Part shown: in pieces, positions 1-6,167 of the stretch
Position numbering within the stretch: the first letter of the stretch is position 1
How the letters are laid out: every line of letters begins with the position of its first letter
NCBI GenBank assembly: GCA_013334545.1
Contig: JAAXXJ010000103.1
Coordinates: 1-9,336, forward strand
Source: Nitrospirota bacterium
Lineage (GTDB): Bacteria > Nitrospirota > UBA9217
DNA length: 9,336 nucleotides
Direction of reading: 5' to 3'
Translations under genes and position numbers: made by a program
Notes under the pieces: generated by a model
Seen by the model: only the letters and a program-made list of their open reading frames with translations
What the model was told of the DNA's origin: nothing
Databases searched by the model: none

Positions 1-1815
1 CGCCTGAAGGAAGAGAAGGAGCGCGGCATCACGCTCGACCTCGGCTTCGCTTCCCTCGATCTTCCCGGCGGCAACCGGCTCGGCATCGTGGATGTGCCCG
101 GCCATGAAGGCCTCATCAAGAACATGCTGGCCGGTGTGGGCGGCATCGACATGGTAATGCTCGTCATCGCCGCGGACGAGGGCATCATGCCCCAGACGCG
201 CGAGCACCTCGCCATCTGCGACCTGCTGCATGTCAAACAGGGCCTCATCGCCCTGACCAAGATGGACGCAGCGGAGAAGGACTGGCTCGCCCTGGTGCAG
301 GACGAGGTCCGGGACTTCGTCAAGGGCACGTTCCTCGAAAAGGCCCCCATCGTCCCGGTATCGGCCAAAACGGGCGAGAACCTCGACAAGCTGAAGCAGG
401 AGCTGGACAAACTCGCGAAAGAGGTCGCGCCGAAATCGCCCAATGGCATCCTGCGTCTGCCGATCGACCGCGTCTTTACCATGAAGGGATTCGGCACGGT
501 CATTACCGGTACCCTGCTCTCCGGCACCATCAGTCAGGACCAGGAAGTGGACATCCTCCCCAAGGGCATCACCACGAAGGTCCGCGGCATCCAGTCGCAC
601 AATCAGGCGGCCCAGCGGGCGGTCGCGGGACAGCGCACTGCAGTGAACCTCCAGGGCGTTGAAAAGGACCAGATCTCGCGGGGCGACACCATCGTCACCA
701 AAGGCTTCTTCAAGACGACAAGGAACCTCGATTGTTCCCTCTTCATGCTCAAGCAGGCGACCCGCGGCATCAAGACCGGGACGCGCATCAGATTCTACAA
801 CAACACGCAGGAGGCCATCGGCAGGGTCACCCTCGTTGGCAGCAGCGAGCTGAATCCCGGTGATGAGGGCTATGTGCAGTTCCGGCTGGAACAGCCGGTC
901 CTGATCCAGCACGGAGACCGGTTCATCATCCGGTTCTATTCGCCCATGGAGACCCTGGGCGGCGGTATGGTGTTGAACCCCCACCCGAGACGACACCGGA
1001 ACAGCACCATGCAGGAATCGGTCAAGAACCTCGGCATCCTCGATAAGGGGAGCCTGGATGAACGGATTGGGGTCATTATTGCCGGAAGGACGCTTGCCGG
1101 CATGGAAGAGGCCGAGGTCATCGGCTCTGTCGCCGCGGATAAGGCGGAGATCCATGCCGCCCTTGCAGCTCTCGCTCAGAAGAAGGCTATCGTCCGCGTG
1201 GATAATCTCTATGTCCATACGACCCATCTCGGAGCGCTCGAAAAAAAGGTCCTGGACCTGATCGCCGAATTCCACAAAGCGAACTCGCTCAAACCCGGCA
1301 TCGACAAGGAAGAGGTCAAGGGCATGCTGAAGGTTCGGCTCCATCCCAAGGCCTTGGGCATGGCGATCGACGGCCTCATCAAAAAGAAGCAGGTCGAAAC
1401 CGAGGGGTCGAAGCTCAAGCTGCCGGGCTTCAAACCGGCCGTGGGCAAGGACCAGGGGCTGTACAAGGACAAGATCGTCGAGGCGATCAAGAAAGGCGGC
1501 AGCCAGCCGCCGGTGCGGGATGAACTTCCCGCGCTCTTTGGCATCACGGACAAGGATGCGAAAGACCTTCTGAAGCTGCTGGCCGATGAAGGCCGCGTGG
1601 TGCGCATCAACGACTCGCTCTACCTGGACAAGGCGGTCCTGGAGTCGATCAAGACCGACCTGGTGAAGTTCCTGCAGGAGAAGAAGGAGATCGTTGTTGC
1701 CGAGTTCCGCGACATCGCCAAGACATCCCGCAAGTTTGCCGTGCCGATCCTTGAATATCTCGATTCGCAGAAGCTGACCCAGCGGGTGGGCGACAAACGC
1801 GTGCTCAGGGGTTGA
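1..1815 (+). CDS. selB: Selenocysteine-specific translation elongation factor SelB (5'-truncated by window)
   Basis: GTPase that brings selenocysteinyl-tRNA(Sec) to the ribosome at UGA codons by binding the SECIS hairpin of the mRNA; it is cytoplasmic. Frame 1 is open from base 1, so the true start lies outside. The visible 604 residues begin just after the P-loop, at the switch I motif (RGITLDLGFA, residues 8-17). They then show G3 DVPGHE (31-36), G4 TKMD (86-89) and G5 SAK (121-123). Beta-barrel domains follow, and from about residue 350 a lysine-rich C-terminal half matches the winged-helix repeats that bind SECIS. The last winged helix ends in the family-typical block SRKFAVPILEYLDSQ...RVGDKRVL. 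About 25 N-terminal residues appear to be missing, giving roughly 630 in full, normal for bacterial SelB. Family and motifs are certain enough to separate it from EF-Tu or IF2. No SD-linked partner (selA, selC) is visible. Its 3' end is duplicated at 2665-2739. Confidence 0.96.
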   Translation, partial: RLKEEKERGITLDLGFASLDLPGGNRLGIVDVPGHEGLIKNMLAGVGGIDMVMLVIAADEGIMPQTREHLAICDLLHVKQGLIALTKMDAAEKDWLALVQDEVRDFVKGTFLEKAPIVPVSAKTGENLDKLKQELDKLAKEVAPKSPNGILRLPIDRVFTMKGFGTVITGTLLSGTISQDQEVDILPKGITTKVRGIQSHNQAAQRAVAGQRTAVNLQGVEKDQISRGDTIVTKGFFKTTRNLDCSLFMLKQATRGIKTGTRIRFYNNTQEAIGRVTLVGSSELNPGDEGYVQFRLEQPVLIQHGDRFIIRFYSPMETLGGGMVLNPHPRRHRNSTMQESVKNLGILDKGSLDERIGVIIAGRTLAGMEEAEVIGSVAADKAEIHAALAALAQKKAIVRVDNLYVHTTHLGALEKKVLDLIAEFHKANSLKPGIDKEEVKGMLKVRLHPKALGMAIDGLIKKKQVETEGSKLKLPGFKPAVGKDQGLYKDKIVEAIKKGGSQPPVRDELPALFGITDKDAKDLLKLLADEGRVVRINDSLYLDKAVLESIKTDLVKFLQEKKEIVVAEFRDIAKTSRKFAVPILEYLDSQKLTQRVGDKRVLRG

Positions 1816-1823
1816 CGTATCGT
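1741..1823 (+). repeat. Direct repeat copy A: 3' end of selB
   Basis: This is the last 25 codons of selB including the TGA stop, plus 8 bases beyond. It aligns without gaps to 2665-2747, with 71 of 83 bases identical by hand count. Similarity stops abruptly just after the stop codon. Upstream of 1738 the two copies do not align. This copy is the functional end of the full-length gene. Confidence 0.9.
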
Positions 1824-1908
1824 CACGTCCTCCGTAATGTCAATTAAATCTCCTGCGGCAAACTTTGGGGAATGTGCTTGTTCCTGTAATCCAGTGAGGT
1901 GAAGCGAC

Positions 1909-2097
1909 ATGAGCTCTAAAAAGAACACCAAGCGGCGATCGCTCTGCGTCGACTGCGGCAGACGGCTCAGTATAATCACCGGCTCCGGCAAGATCAGGTG
2001 GCAGCCAAGCCAGGTTGATGACAATGGGCTGTACTGCGAGGAATGTTATAAAAAGCACGCCGAACCGAGGAACGACAAAGGTAATACGTCAAAATAA
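1909..2097 (+). CDS. Small zinc-ribbon-like protein, 62 aa, function unknown
   Basis: The start ATG is preceded by GAGGTGAAG at a good ribosome-binding distance. The 62-residue product has two CxxC pairs, C13/C16 and C43/C46, 26 residues apart. This is the spacing of a small zinc ribbon or zinc knuckle, with a basic N-terminus (KKNTKRR) and a polar C-terminal tail. Such proteins bind Zn2+ structurally and often touch nucleic acid or protein partners, but nothing here identifies a target. The gene lies 93 bases after selB on the same strand, with no terminator seen between them, so co-transcription is possible. Base composition is slightly lower in GC than selB. It is a real gene judged by RBS, Cys pattern and codon use; I do not recognise a named family. 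Confidence 0.7.
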   Translation: MSSKKNTKRRSLCVDCGRRLSIITGSGKIRWQPSQVDDNGLYCEECYKKHAEPRNDKGNTSK

Positions 2098-2165
2098 GCC
2101 ATGATGCGTTCACCCGCACGCACAGCGCGATCGTTATTGTGCCGCCAAAACACCTGGCGAGAAGA

Positions 2166-2318
2166 ATGGATGCATCGGCAAAGATCGTCGACATCGCGGG
2201 CAAACTGCTGCTCTGCTGGTTCCTCCTCGCACGCATCTATTTCCCATATTCCGGAGGGTTCATGGGCCTGGCCCGAATGCTTCCGCGGTTTTTCAGAGCT
2301 GGATCACTATGGGGCTGA
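2166..2318 (+). CDS. Doubtful small ORF, 50 aa, hydrophobic
   Basis: The frame runs from ATG 2166 to TGA 2316-2318 and stays open upstream to a stop at 2082-2084 without another ATG. The product has a short polar start (MDASAKIVD) and a hydrophobic stretch (about residues 11-40, LLLCWFLLARIYF and following) ending in a basic, aromatic tail. It could be a one-segment membrane peptide or a fragment of a decayed gene. The RBS is weak (GGCGAGAAG immediately upstream). No family is recognised. It lies between the zinc-ribbon gene and the second selB tail, in DNA that otherwise looks degraded. Confidence 0.25.
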   Translation: MDASAKIVDIAGKLLLCWFLLARIYFPYSGGFMGLARMLPRFFRAGSLWG

Positions 2319-2500
2319 ATGTTGTATACCATATGACGATATCGACCGTTGGCGCCCTTGCCACGTCCCCATGATGCTGAAAAGATTAAAAAGCGGGCCA
2401 CATCCTGGGCATGACATACTGTTTGTCCGGTCACACCGTGAGTCCTTTCGACATCATCCTTCCTGACGGCTCTCTGCTCTCTCCCCTCAACGAACCGACG

Positions 2501-2653
2501 ATGCTCTCTAAGGCCGTTGATAGTATCCGGCTCATCTTCACACTGTCGCTCATAATATTTTTTTCTTCCTGCAGCGCAGGACGACGCGCGACACACAGAC
2601 AAGCAACGCTTAGAGCCGGGTACAGTATAGTGACGAATCAAGGAAAAAAATGA
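2501..2653 (+). CDS. Doubtful small ORF, 50 aa, lipoprotein-like N-terminus
   Basis: ATG 2501 opens a 50-residue frame inside a longer open stretch from 2411. Residues 1-24 look like a secretion signal: a basic n-region (SKAVDSIR), then a hydrophobic core (LIFTLSLIIFF) and a cysteine in SSCSAG. That is only a poor lipobox, since -3 is Phe and -1 Ser. The rest is basic and polar. No Shine-Dalgarno sequence is seen before 2501. The TGA stop overlaps the ATG at 2650 of the selB-tail mini-ORF as ATGA. It may be chance in decayed DNA. Confidence 0.18.
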   Translation: MLSKAVDSIRLIFTLSLIIFFSSCSAGRRATHRQATLRAGYSIVTNQGKK

Positions 2654-2739
2654 TAACACAAGCTGTGCCGATCTTCGAATTTCCCGATTCGCAGAAGCTG
2701 ACCCAGCGGGTCGGCGATAAGCGAGTGTTCAGGGACTGA
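2650..2739 (+). pseudogene. Fragment of the SelB C-terminus (29-codon frame)
   Basis: The frame starts at ATG 2650 and carries AAGGA a few bases upstream. After four unrelated codons it enters the SelB tail in the correct frame: AVPIFEFPDSQKLTQRVGDKRVFRD then stop. Against the intact gene, five codons of the 25 aligned change the amino acid (L to F, Y to F, L to P, L to F, G to D) and four change silently. A proline replaces a leucine where the winged helix would be. The piece contains no complete domain, so it is most likely a relic of recombination or of an integrated element rather than a working peptide. The RBS-like context and lack of stops leave open that it is translated. Confidence 0.75.
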
Positions 2740-2747
2740 CGTATGGT
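2665..2747 (+). repeat. Direct repeat copy B: diverged selB 3' end
   Basis: This copy has the same orientation and length as 1741-1823, with about 85% identity and no indels, including the TGA and the CGTAT after it. The two copies bracket 841 bases. Downstream of this copy the sequence becomes AT-rich, so the repeat marks a composition boundary. Confidence 0.9.
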
Positions 2748-3078
2748 TATTGTTCTGCGAAGTGCTAGAATTCTAATAATTCGAAGAATCTCACTAGAAA
2801 CATGCAATGAGTGATCCTTCCTGAAGCTATTGTATTTGCCATTCTTTGCAATACATAAAGTTAGAACCTGAATTCTATAGTATGTAACCGAAAGAATTTA
2901 CTGCAACTATCTGCTGTACCCCAAAAATACCCCATCGTACTGTCCCATTTTCTGTTATATTCAAACTAAATCAGTAGGGCAAGGCGATCATTCAGTTTTC
3001 CAAATATCACGTTTTAGTGTAACACTCAATCCTTGTCTGCGGTTTATTATGGAAAATTATAAAAAAAGGAGACTTATT
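2748..3078. other. AT-rich intergenic region upstream of the barrel protein
   Basis: No convincing gene is present. Visible structure: a perfect palindrome TAGAATTCTA at 2766-2775; a bulged hairpin TGTATT(T)GC/GCAATACA at 2831-2855; two TACCCCA units spaced 11 bases apart at 2917-2934; and an odd palindrome AGTGT-A-ACACT at 3016-3026. The last lies about 50 bases before the start of the barrel gene, where an operator would sit. No strong -35/-10 pair could be fixed. The base composition differs sharply from selB and from the genes after 4189. Confidence 0.6.
3066..3072 (+). promoter_or_regulatory. Ribosome binding site fixing the start of the barrel gene
   Basis: AAGGAGA lies 6-7 bases before ATG 3079. 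The upstream in-frame ATG at 3049 would put this site inside the coding region and has no comparable RBS, so 3079 is the preferred start. Confidence 0.85.
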
Positions 3079-3684
3079 ATGGTAAAAAAGTACATTATCG
3101 CAGTTCTTGCTTTAGTCTTTTTTTTACTTGGTGCGTCTCTAGCCTCAGCACAGGATCAATGGACAGGAAATGTTAATATATTCATTGGCCAAAAGAATCT
3201 TGATAAGGATGATTGGGAACCCGTCGACAAACAGACCGAATTCGGTGTAGAGATTGACTTCAGGAAAAAGGATTGGCCGGTTAATATCGCAATTGATATT
3301 TTGCGATCATCAGACGACGATACATATTACGAATACGATCCGTTTTTTGGGCCATTAAGTGCTGACGTTAAAGGAGAAACTACGGAATTCAATATCGGCA
3401 TCCGGAAGATCTGGGATGGATTCCCATCAATTCGTCCTTTCATCGGTGGAGGTCTATCCTACATTCGGGCCGAGGTAGAAGTTTCCATTCCAGGCATCGG
3501 TTCGGCGTCGGAAAGCGACACAGGCGTTGGAATATGGCTCGGGGGAGGAGTTTATTTTACATTGGCCGAACACTTTAATTTAGGATTGGAAATTAGATAT
3601 TCGGATGCTGATGTAACAATTGCTGACGTAAAAGGAAAAGCAGGCGGTACGCATTATGGTCTATTAGCTGGGTACCATTGGTAA
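3079..3684 (+). CDS. Outer-membrane beta-barrel protein, 201 aa
   Basis: This is an exported protein predicted to form a small outer-membrane barrel; ligand and role are unknown. From the chosen ATG the first 24 residues are a typical Sec signal: MVKKY, a hydrophobic core, and ASA followed by Gln as the cleavage site. The mature part of about 177 residues alternates polar and hydrophobic residues. It has glycine-rich turns (GGGLSYIRAEVEV, WLGGGVYF), a repeated 'FNIGIRK / FNLGLEIRY' strand pattern and a C-terminal Trp (GLLAGYHW), as expected for the BAM recognition strand. The size suits an eight-stranded, OmpA/OmpW-like or porin-family barrel. It stands alone, with AT-rich codon use unlike selB or the MFS gene, consistent with later acquisition. 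The exact family cannot be named from sequence alone. Confidence 0.85.
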   Translation: MVKKYIIAVLALVFFLLGASLASAQDQWTGNVNIFIGQKNLDKDDWEPVDKQTEFGVEIDFRKKDWPVNIAIDILRSSDDDTYYEYDPFFGPLSADVKGETTEFNIGIRKIWDGFPSIRPFIGGGLSYIRAEVEVSIPGIGSASESDTGVGIWLGGGVYFTLAEHFNLGLEIRYSDADVTIADVKGKAGGTHYGLLAGYHW

Positions 3685-3708
3685 AAAATGGGACTACGAA
3701 TCTACTGA

Positions 3709-3786
3709 TTATTCGTCGGCAACAAGAATCCGGGCGATACGAACGGCCTGGGCGTGAAGGACACGTGGTACGTCGTGAAGCCGTAA
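3709..3786 (+). pseudogene. Fossil C-terminal end of a lost coding sequence
   Basis: Directly after the barrel gene the composition returns to GC-rich. One frame reads LFVGNKNPGDTNGLGVKDTWYVVKP and then TAA, which has the look of a genuine protein end. The frame is cut on the left by TGA at 3706-3708, preceded by ATG GGA CTA CGA ATC TAC. No RBS or full ORF supports it as a gene. It is best read as the tail of a gene whose body was replaced when the AT-rich segment arrived or was deleted. The parent family is not recognised. Confidence 0.45.
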
Positions 3787-3810
3787 ACGCATAACCTATT
3801 GGAACTGTAT

Positions 3811-3836
3811 GAGGCCCCGTTCGACAACAGGGCCTC
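3811..3836 (+). terminator. Candidate terminator hairpin
   Basis: The inverted repeat GAGGCCC/GGGCCTC (7 bp, all paired) has a 12-base loop and is followed by TTCATT. The T-tract is imperfect, so efficiency is uncertain. It sits 25 bases after the stop of the fossil coding tail, as expected for the terminator of the lost gene, and could also serve the barrel gene. Confidence 0.5.
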
Positions 3837-3861
3837 TTCATTGCACTGAGGAACCTTAAGC

Positions 3862-3884
3862 GAGGCGGCTCTGCCGACCGCCTC
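3862..3884. repeat. Second GC-rich inverted repeat
   Basis: GAGGCGG and CCGCCTC form a 7-bp stem around a 9-base loop. It is followed after 10 bases by CCCTTTT. It may be a weak second terminator or a remnant. Confidence 0.4.
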
Positions 3885-4167
3885 AATGACTGACCCTTTT
3901 CCCGATTACTGTACCAAGGTAGGGTTGGCCTTTTGGGTTGGATTGCCTCTTTGGGCCAAGATCTGGTAATCCAGAGGACTGCGTGGTCGAGCTTGCCCCT
4001 TACTGGCCACAAAATCATGTGAAAGCTCAACCAGTATTAAATGATAGTTGCGTCTGACTGAAATTGCACTCTTGTAGGTGAAGTCCTCACCGCACTCCGG
4101 TATCAAACCTTTCATACTCCCTTCTGCACCTCGGTGCTGTTCTCCCTTCTCTGAACTTAAGCTTAAA
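3885..4167. other. Intergenic stretch without a convincing gene
   Basis: Nothing here has a good RBS plus recognisable protein on the + strand. A 69-codon minus-strand frame (4115 down to 3906) exists, but only doubtful ribosome-binding context precedes it. A small hairpin TCTGG-TAAT-CCAGA lies at 3962-3975. The ATG at 4078, in frame with the MFS gene, is not a credible start because the added 37 residues do not resemble the family and precede the promoter-like box. Confidence 0.5.
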
Positions 4168-4176
4168 TGCTATAAT
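4168..4176 (+). promoter_or_regulatory. Extended -10 promoter of the MFS gene
   Basis: TGCTATAAT is a perfect extended -10 (TGnTATAAT). No good -35 lies 16-18 bases upstream, which extended -10 promoters tolerate. Transcription would begin near 4183, only about six bases before ATG 4189. Confidence 0.55.
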
Positions 4177-4188
4177 TTAATTGCTGCC

Positions 4189-5424
4189 ATGGAAATCACC
4201 ACAGAGATAAAAACACTTTTCCGCTCGCTGCGCCACCGGAACTTCCGCCTCTTCTGGTCCGGCCAGTTTGTATCGCTCATCGGCACCTGGATGCAGACCG
4301 TGGCACAGGCCTGGCTGGTGCTGGAGCTGACCCACTCGTCCTTCAAGCTCGGCGTGGTCTCAGCGCTCCAGTTCCTGCCCATGCTGTTCCTTTCGCTCTT
4401 CACCGGCCCGCTCATCGACTATTTCGACAAGCGCAGGACCATCATCTGGACCCAGGCCGTTCTGATGGCGCTGGCCTTTGTCCTCGCGCTCCTCGTCTGG
4501 ACCGGGATGGTCCGATACTGGCATATCGTGGTCCTGGCAACGCTGCTGGGCGTCGTGAATACCATCGATATGCCGGCGCGACAGTCCTATCTTATCGAGC
4601 TGGTGGGAAAAGAGGACCTGATGAACGCCATTGCCCTGAACTCGTCCATCTTCAACGCGGCGAGGGCGATCGGTCCCGCGATCGCCGGACTGCTCATCAG
4701 CGAACTGGGCACAGCGTTCTGTTTTTTTGTGAACGGCCTCAGCTTCCTGGCAGTGATCACAGGCCTCCTGATGATGAGAATAACGGCCGCCTCCCGCAGA
4801 GCGCCGCCGTCCTATGACATCCTTCGCGACACCACCGAGGCGCTGAAGTATATTCGGGACACGCCGATGGTCCTGACGACCATCTCGCTGGTGTCCGTGG
4901 TCAGCATCTTCGGGACGAACTTCAACGTCCTGGTTCCCGTGTTCGTGAGGATGGAACTGCACCGCGATGCGGCAGCCTTCGGTTTTCTGATGTCCTCGTT
5001 CGGGGTCGGCGCTCTGTTCGGAGCGGCCTCTCTTGCGTTCCTGAGCCGGTGGGAGCCCAAGCCCGGCTATATGCTCGCCGGCGGCCTGGGGCTATCGCTC
5101 TTCTTGATATTGATCGGGTTCCAGAAGTCCTATGGCCTGACCGCCGTCCTCCTTGCCCTCGCAGGCTGGTCCATGGTCACGTTCTTCGGCATGGCGAACA
5201 CCACGGTCCAGCTGAACACCGAGGACCGGCTGCGCGGCAGGGTGATGAGCCTGTACACCATGTCCTTCGGCGGACTTACCCCTTTCGGCAGCCTGTTCGC
5301 CGGGACCGTTGCGCACTGGATCCAGGCCCCCCTTACCTTCGCCTTGGGCGGGCTCATTTGCGGCAGTGTATTCATCACCGCGTATACCAACAGGAAACAG
5401 GATATCATCAGAGAACGAAAATAA
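4189..5424 (+). CDS. Major facilitator superfamily exporter, 411 aa (MFS_3/EntS-like)
   Basis: A polytopic inner-membrane transporter, probably a proton-driven exporter; the substrate is unknown. About twelve hydrophobic segments are visible across 411 residues, the usual length. Family marks: NFRLFWSGQFVSLIGTWMQTVAQAWL at the first helix; motif A-like GPLIDYFDKRRT (73-84) after helix 2; and NTIDMPARQSYLIELV...LMNAIALNSSIFNAARAIGPAIAGLL (124-169). These are typical of the DHA3/EntS-like group (Pfam MFS_3) that exports siderophores, macrolides or other small molecules. The C-terminus is short and basic (NRKQDIIRERK). ATG 4189 is chosen because homology starts there and the -10 box lies just before it. 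No Shine-Dalgarno precedes it, so the mRNA may be near-leaderless. An earlier ATG at 4078 is unlikely. No neighbour suggests a substrate. Confidence 0.9.
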   Translation: MEITTEIKTLFRSLRHRNFRLFWSGQFVSLIGTWMQTVAQAWLVLELTHSSFKLGVVSALQFLPMLFLSLFTGPLIDYFDKRRTIIWTQAVLMALAFVLALLVWTGMVRYWHIVVLATLLGVVNTIDMPARQSYLIELVGKEDLMNAIALNSSIFNAARAIGPAIAGLLISELGTAFCFFVNGLSFLAVITGLLMMRITAASRRAPPSYDILRDTTEALKYIRDTPMVLTTISLVSVVSIFGTNFNVLVPVFVRMELHRDAAAFGFLMSSFGVGALFGAASLAFLSRWEPKPGYMLAGGLGLSLFLILIGFQKSYGLTAVLLALAGWSMVTFFGMANTTVQLNTEDRLRGRVMSLYTMSFGGLTPFGSLFAGTVAHWIQAPLTFALGGLICGSVFITAYTNRKQDIIRERK

Positions 5425-5518
5425 TGTTCTTCCTGCTCCTGCGAGCCCGTGTGCTCCCGGCAGCCGCCCATCCCCTGCATATCCGCCGTGCATGAGGCTC
5501 ATCATACCGGCTGTTCAG

Positions 5519-5527
5519 TGGTATAAT
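5519..5527 (+). promoter_or_regulatory. Extended -10 promoter of the lipoprotein gene
   Basis: TGGTATAAT matches the extended -10 consensus. The start point would be near 5534, giving a leader of about 45 bases with a good RBS. An 11-base palindrome ATGAG-G-CTCAT (5492-5502) lies in the -35 region and could be an operator; this is inference. Confidence 0.5.
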
Positions 5528-5578
5528 ACGCTATTAGCGACAGGCAGGTAAGAAGTTCGTACAGAGGAGTGATCGTCC

Positions 5579-6109
5579 ATGAAACGTGCAAGGCTTCTGT
5601 GGCTGCTCTTCCCGTTATTCGTGATCCTTGCAACCCTGACCGGCTGCGCGATGGGCACGCAGCTTCAGACCGTGACCGCTGACCCCAAGACCATTACGGG
5701 CACCTACGACCTTTACACCTATGGCTGCCGGTATCCCGATGACCTCGAGCATGCCGCTTTCCTGATCGTTCCTGAAAAAGCAGGCATGGTGGAACTCTAC
5801 GTGCCGGCTACGTCCTACAAGATCAAGCGGGGCCTTCCGGCTGACAAGGCCCTTGCCGAAGCGGATGCGTTCGTCCGGTGCGGCATTCACACGGTCACCG
5901 AGCTCCGGGTCCACAGGATCCCGGACGGCAGCAACGGTACGATCGGCTACGAGATACTCCCCCGGTATCCCTACTACGATGACGGAGGTACCGACCCGCT
6001 GCTCGTGAGCTATACGCTGAAGGACGGACAAGTCACTGTCTATATTCGATTGTTCCCTGATGTGGAGCGGAGACTGAACCTGCAGTTTCCGGCGGCGGGA
6101 GGGCAATAG
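5579..6109 (+). CDS. Putative lipoprotein, 176 aa, function unknown
   Basis: A cell-envelope lipoprotein. GAGGAG lies 9 bases before ATG 5579. Residues 1-23 are a type II signal: MKRARLL, a hydrophobic core, and the lipobox LTGC (20-23), with Cys23 as the lipidated residue. Ala follows at +2, so the protein lacks the Asp that marks inner-membrane retention in enterobacteria and would be expected in the outer membrane. The mature domain is of mixed strand and helix. It has a segment GTYDLYTYGCRYPDDLEHAAFL, an acidic helix (ADKALAEADAFVRCG) and Cys50/Cys101, which might pair in a disulfide. No known enzyme motif is seen and the family is not recognised. It has its own promoter and is convergent with the next gene. 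Confidence 0.8.
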   Translation: MKRARLLWLLFPLFVILATLTGCAMGTQLQTVTADPKTITGTYDLYTYGCRYPDDLEHAAFLIVPEKAGMVELYVPATSYKIKRGLPADKALAEADAFVRCGIHTVTELRVHRIPDGSNGTIGYEILPRYPYYDDGGTDPLLVSYTLKDGQVTVYIRLFPDVERRLNLQFPAAGGQ

Positions 6110-6167
6110 CAACAGCGTATCACTGCGGGAGAAAGGAACGGACTCTTCGGCTGCAGCAGGTGAAAGG

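Noticed and set aside
1209..1610. 133-codon minus-strand frame inside selB
   Set aside because: It is the antisense of a well-defined SelB coding sequence in high-GC DNA, has no RBS, and its product is Ser/Arg-rich and compositionally biased.
2237..2659. 140-codon minus-strand frame opposite the degraded segment
   Set aside because: The translation is Arg/His/Cys-rich and low in structure, no RBS or family mark is seen, and it runs into the selB repeat region.
3049..3078. Upstream ATG of the barrel gene
   Set aside because: The added residues (MENYKKRRLI) precede a complete signal peptide, and the strong AAGGAGA at 3066-3072 serves the ATG at 3079.
3706..3708. In-frame TGA as a selenocysteine codon
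   Set aside because: No conserved selenoprotein context, no RBS, a product of about 33 residues and no convincing SECIS hairpin right after the TGA.
3940..4010. Possible tRNA-like fold
   Set aside because: Only a small hairpin at 3962-3975 is seen; there is no acceptor stem pairing and no GGTTCGA-type T-arm.
4360..4962. 200-codon minus-strand frame inside the MFS gene
   Set aside because: It is antisense to hydrophobic transmembrane codons, giving the typical His/Gln/Arg/Asp-rich shadow protein, and has no RBS.
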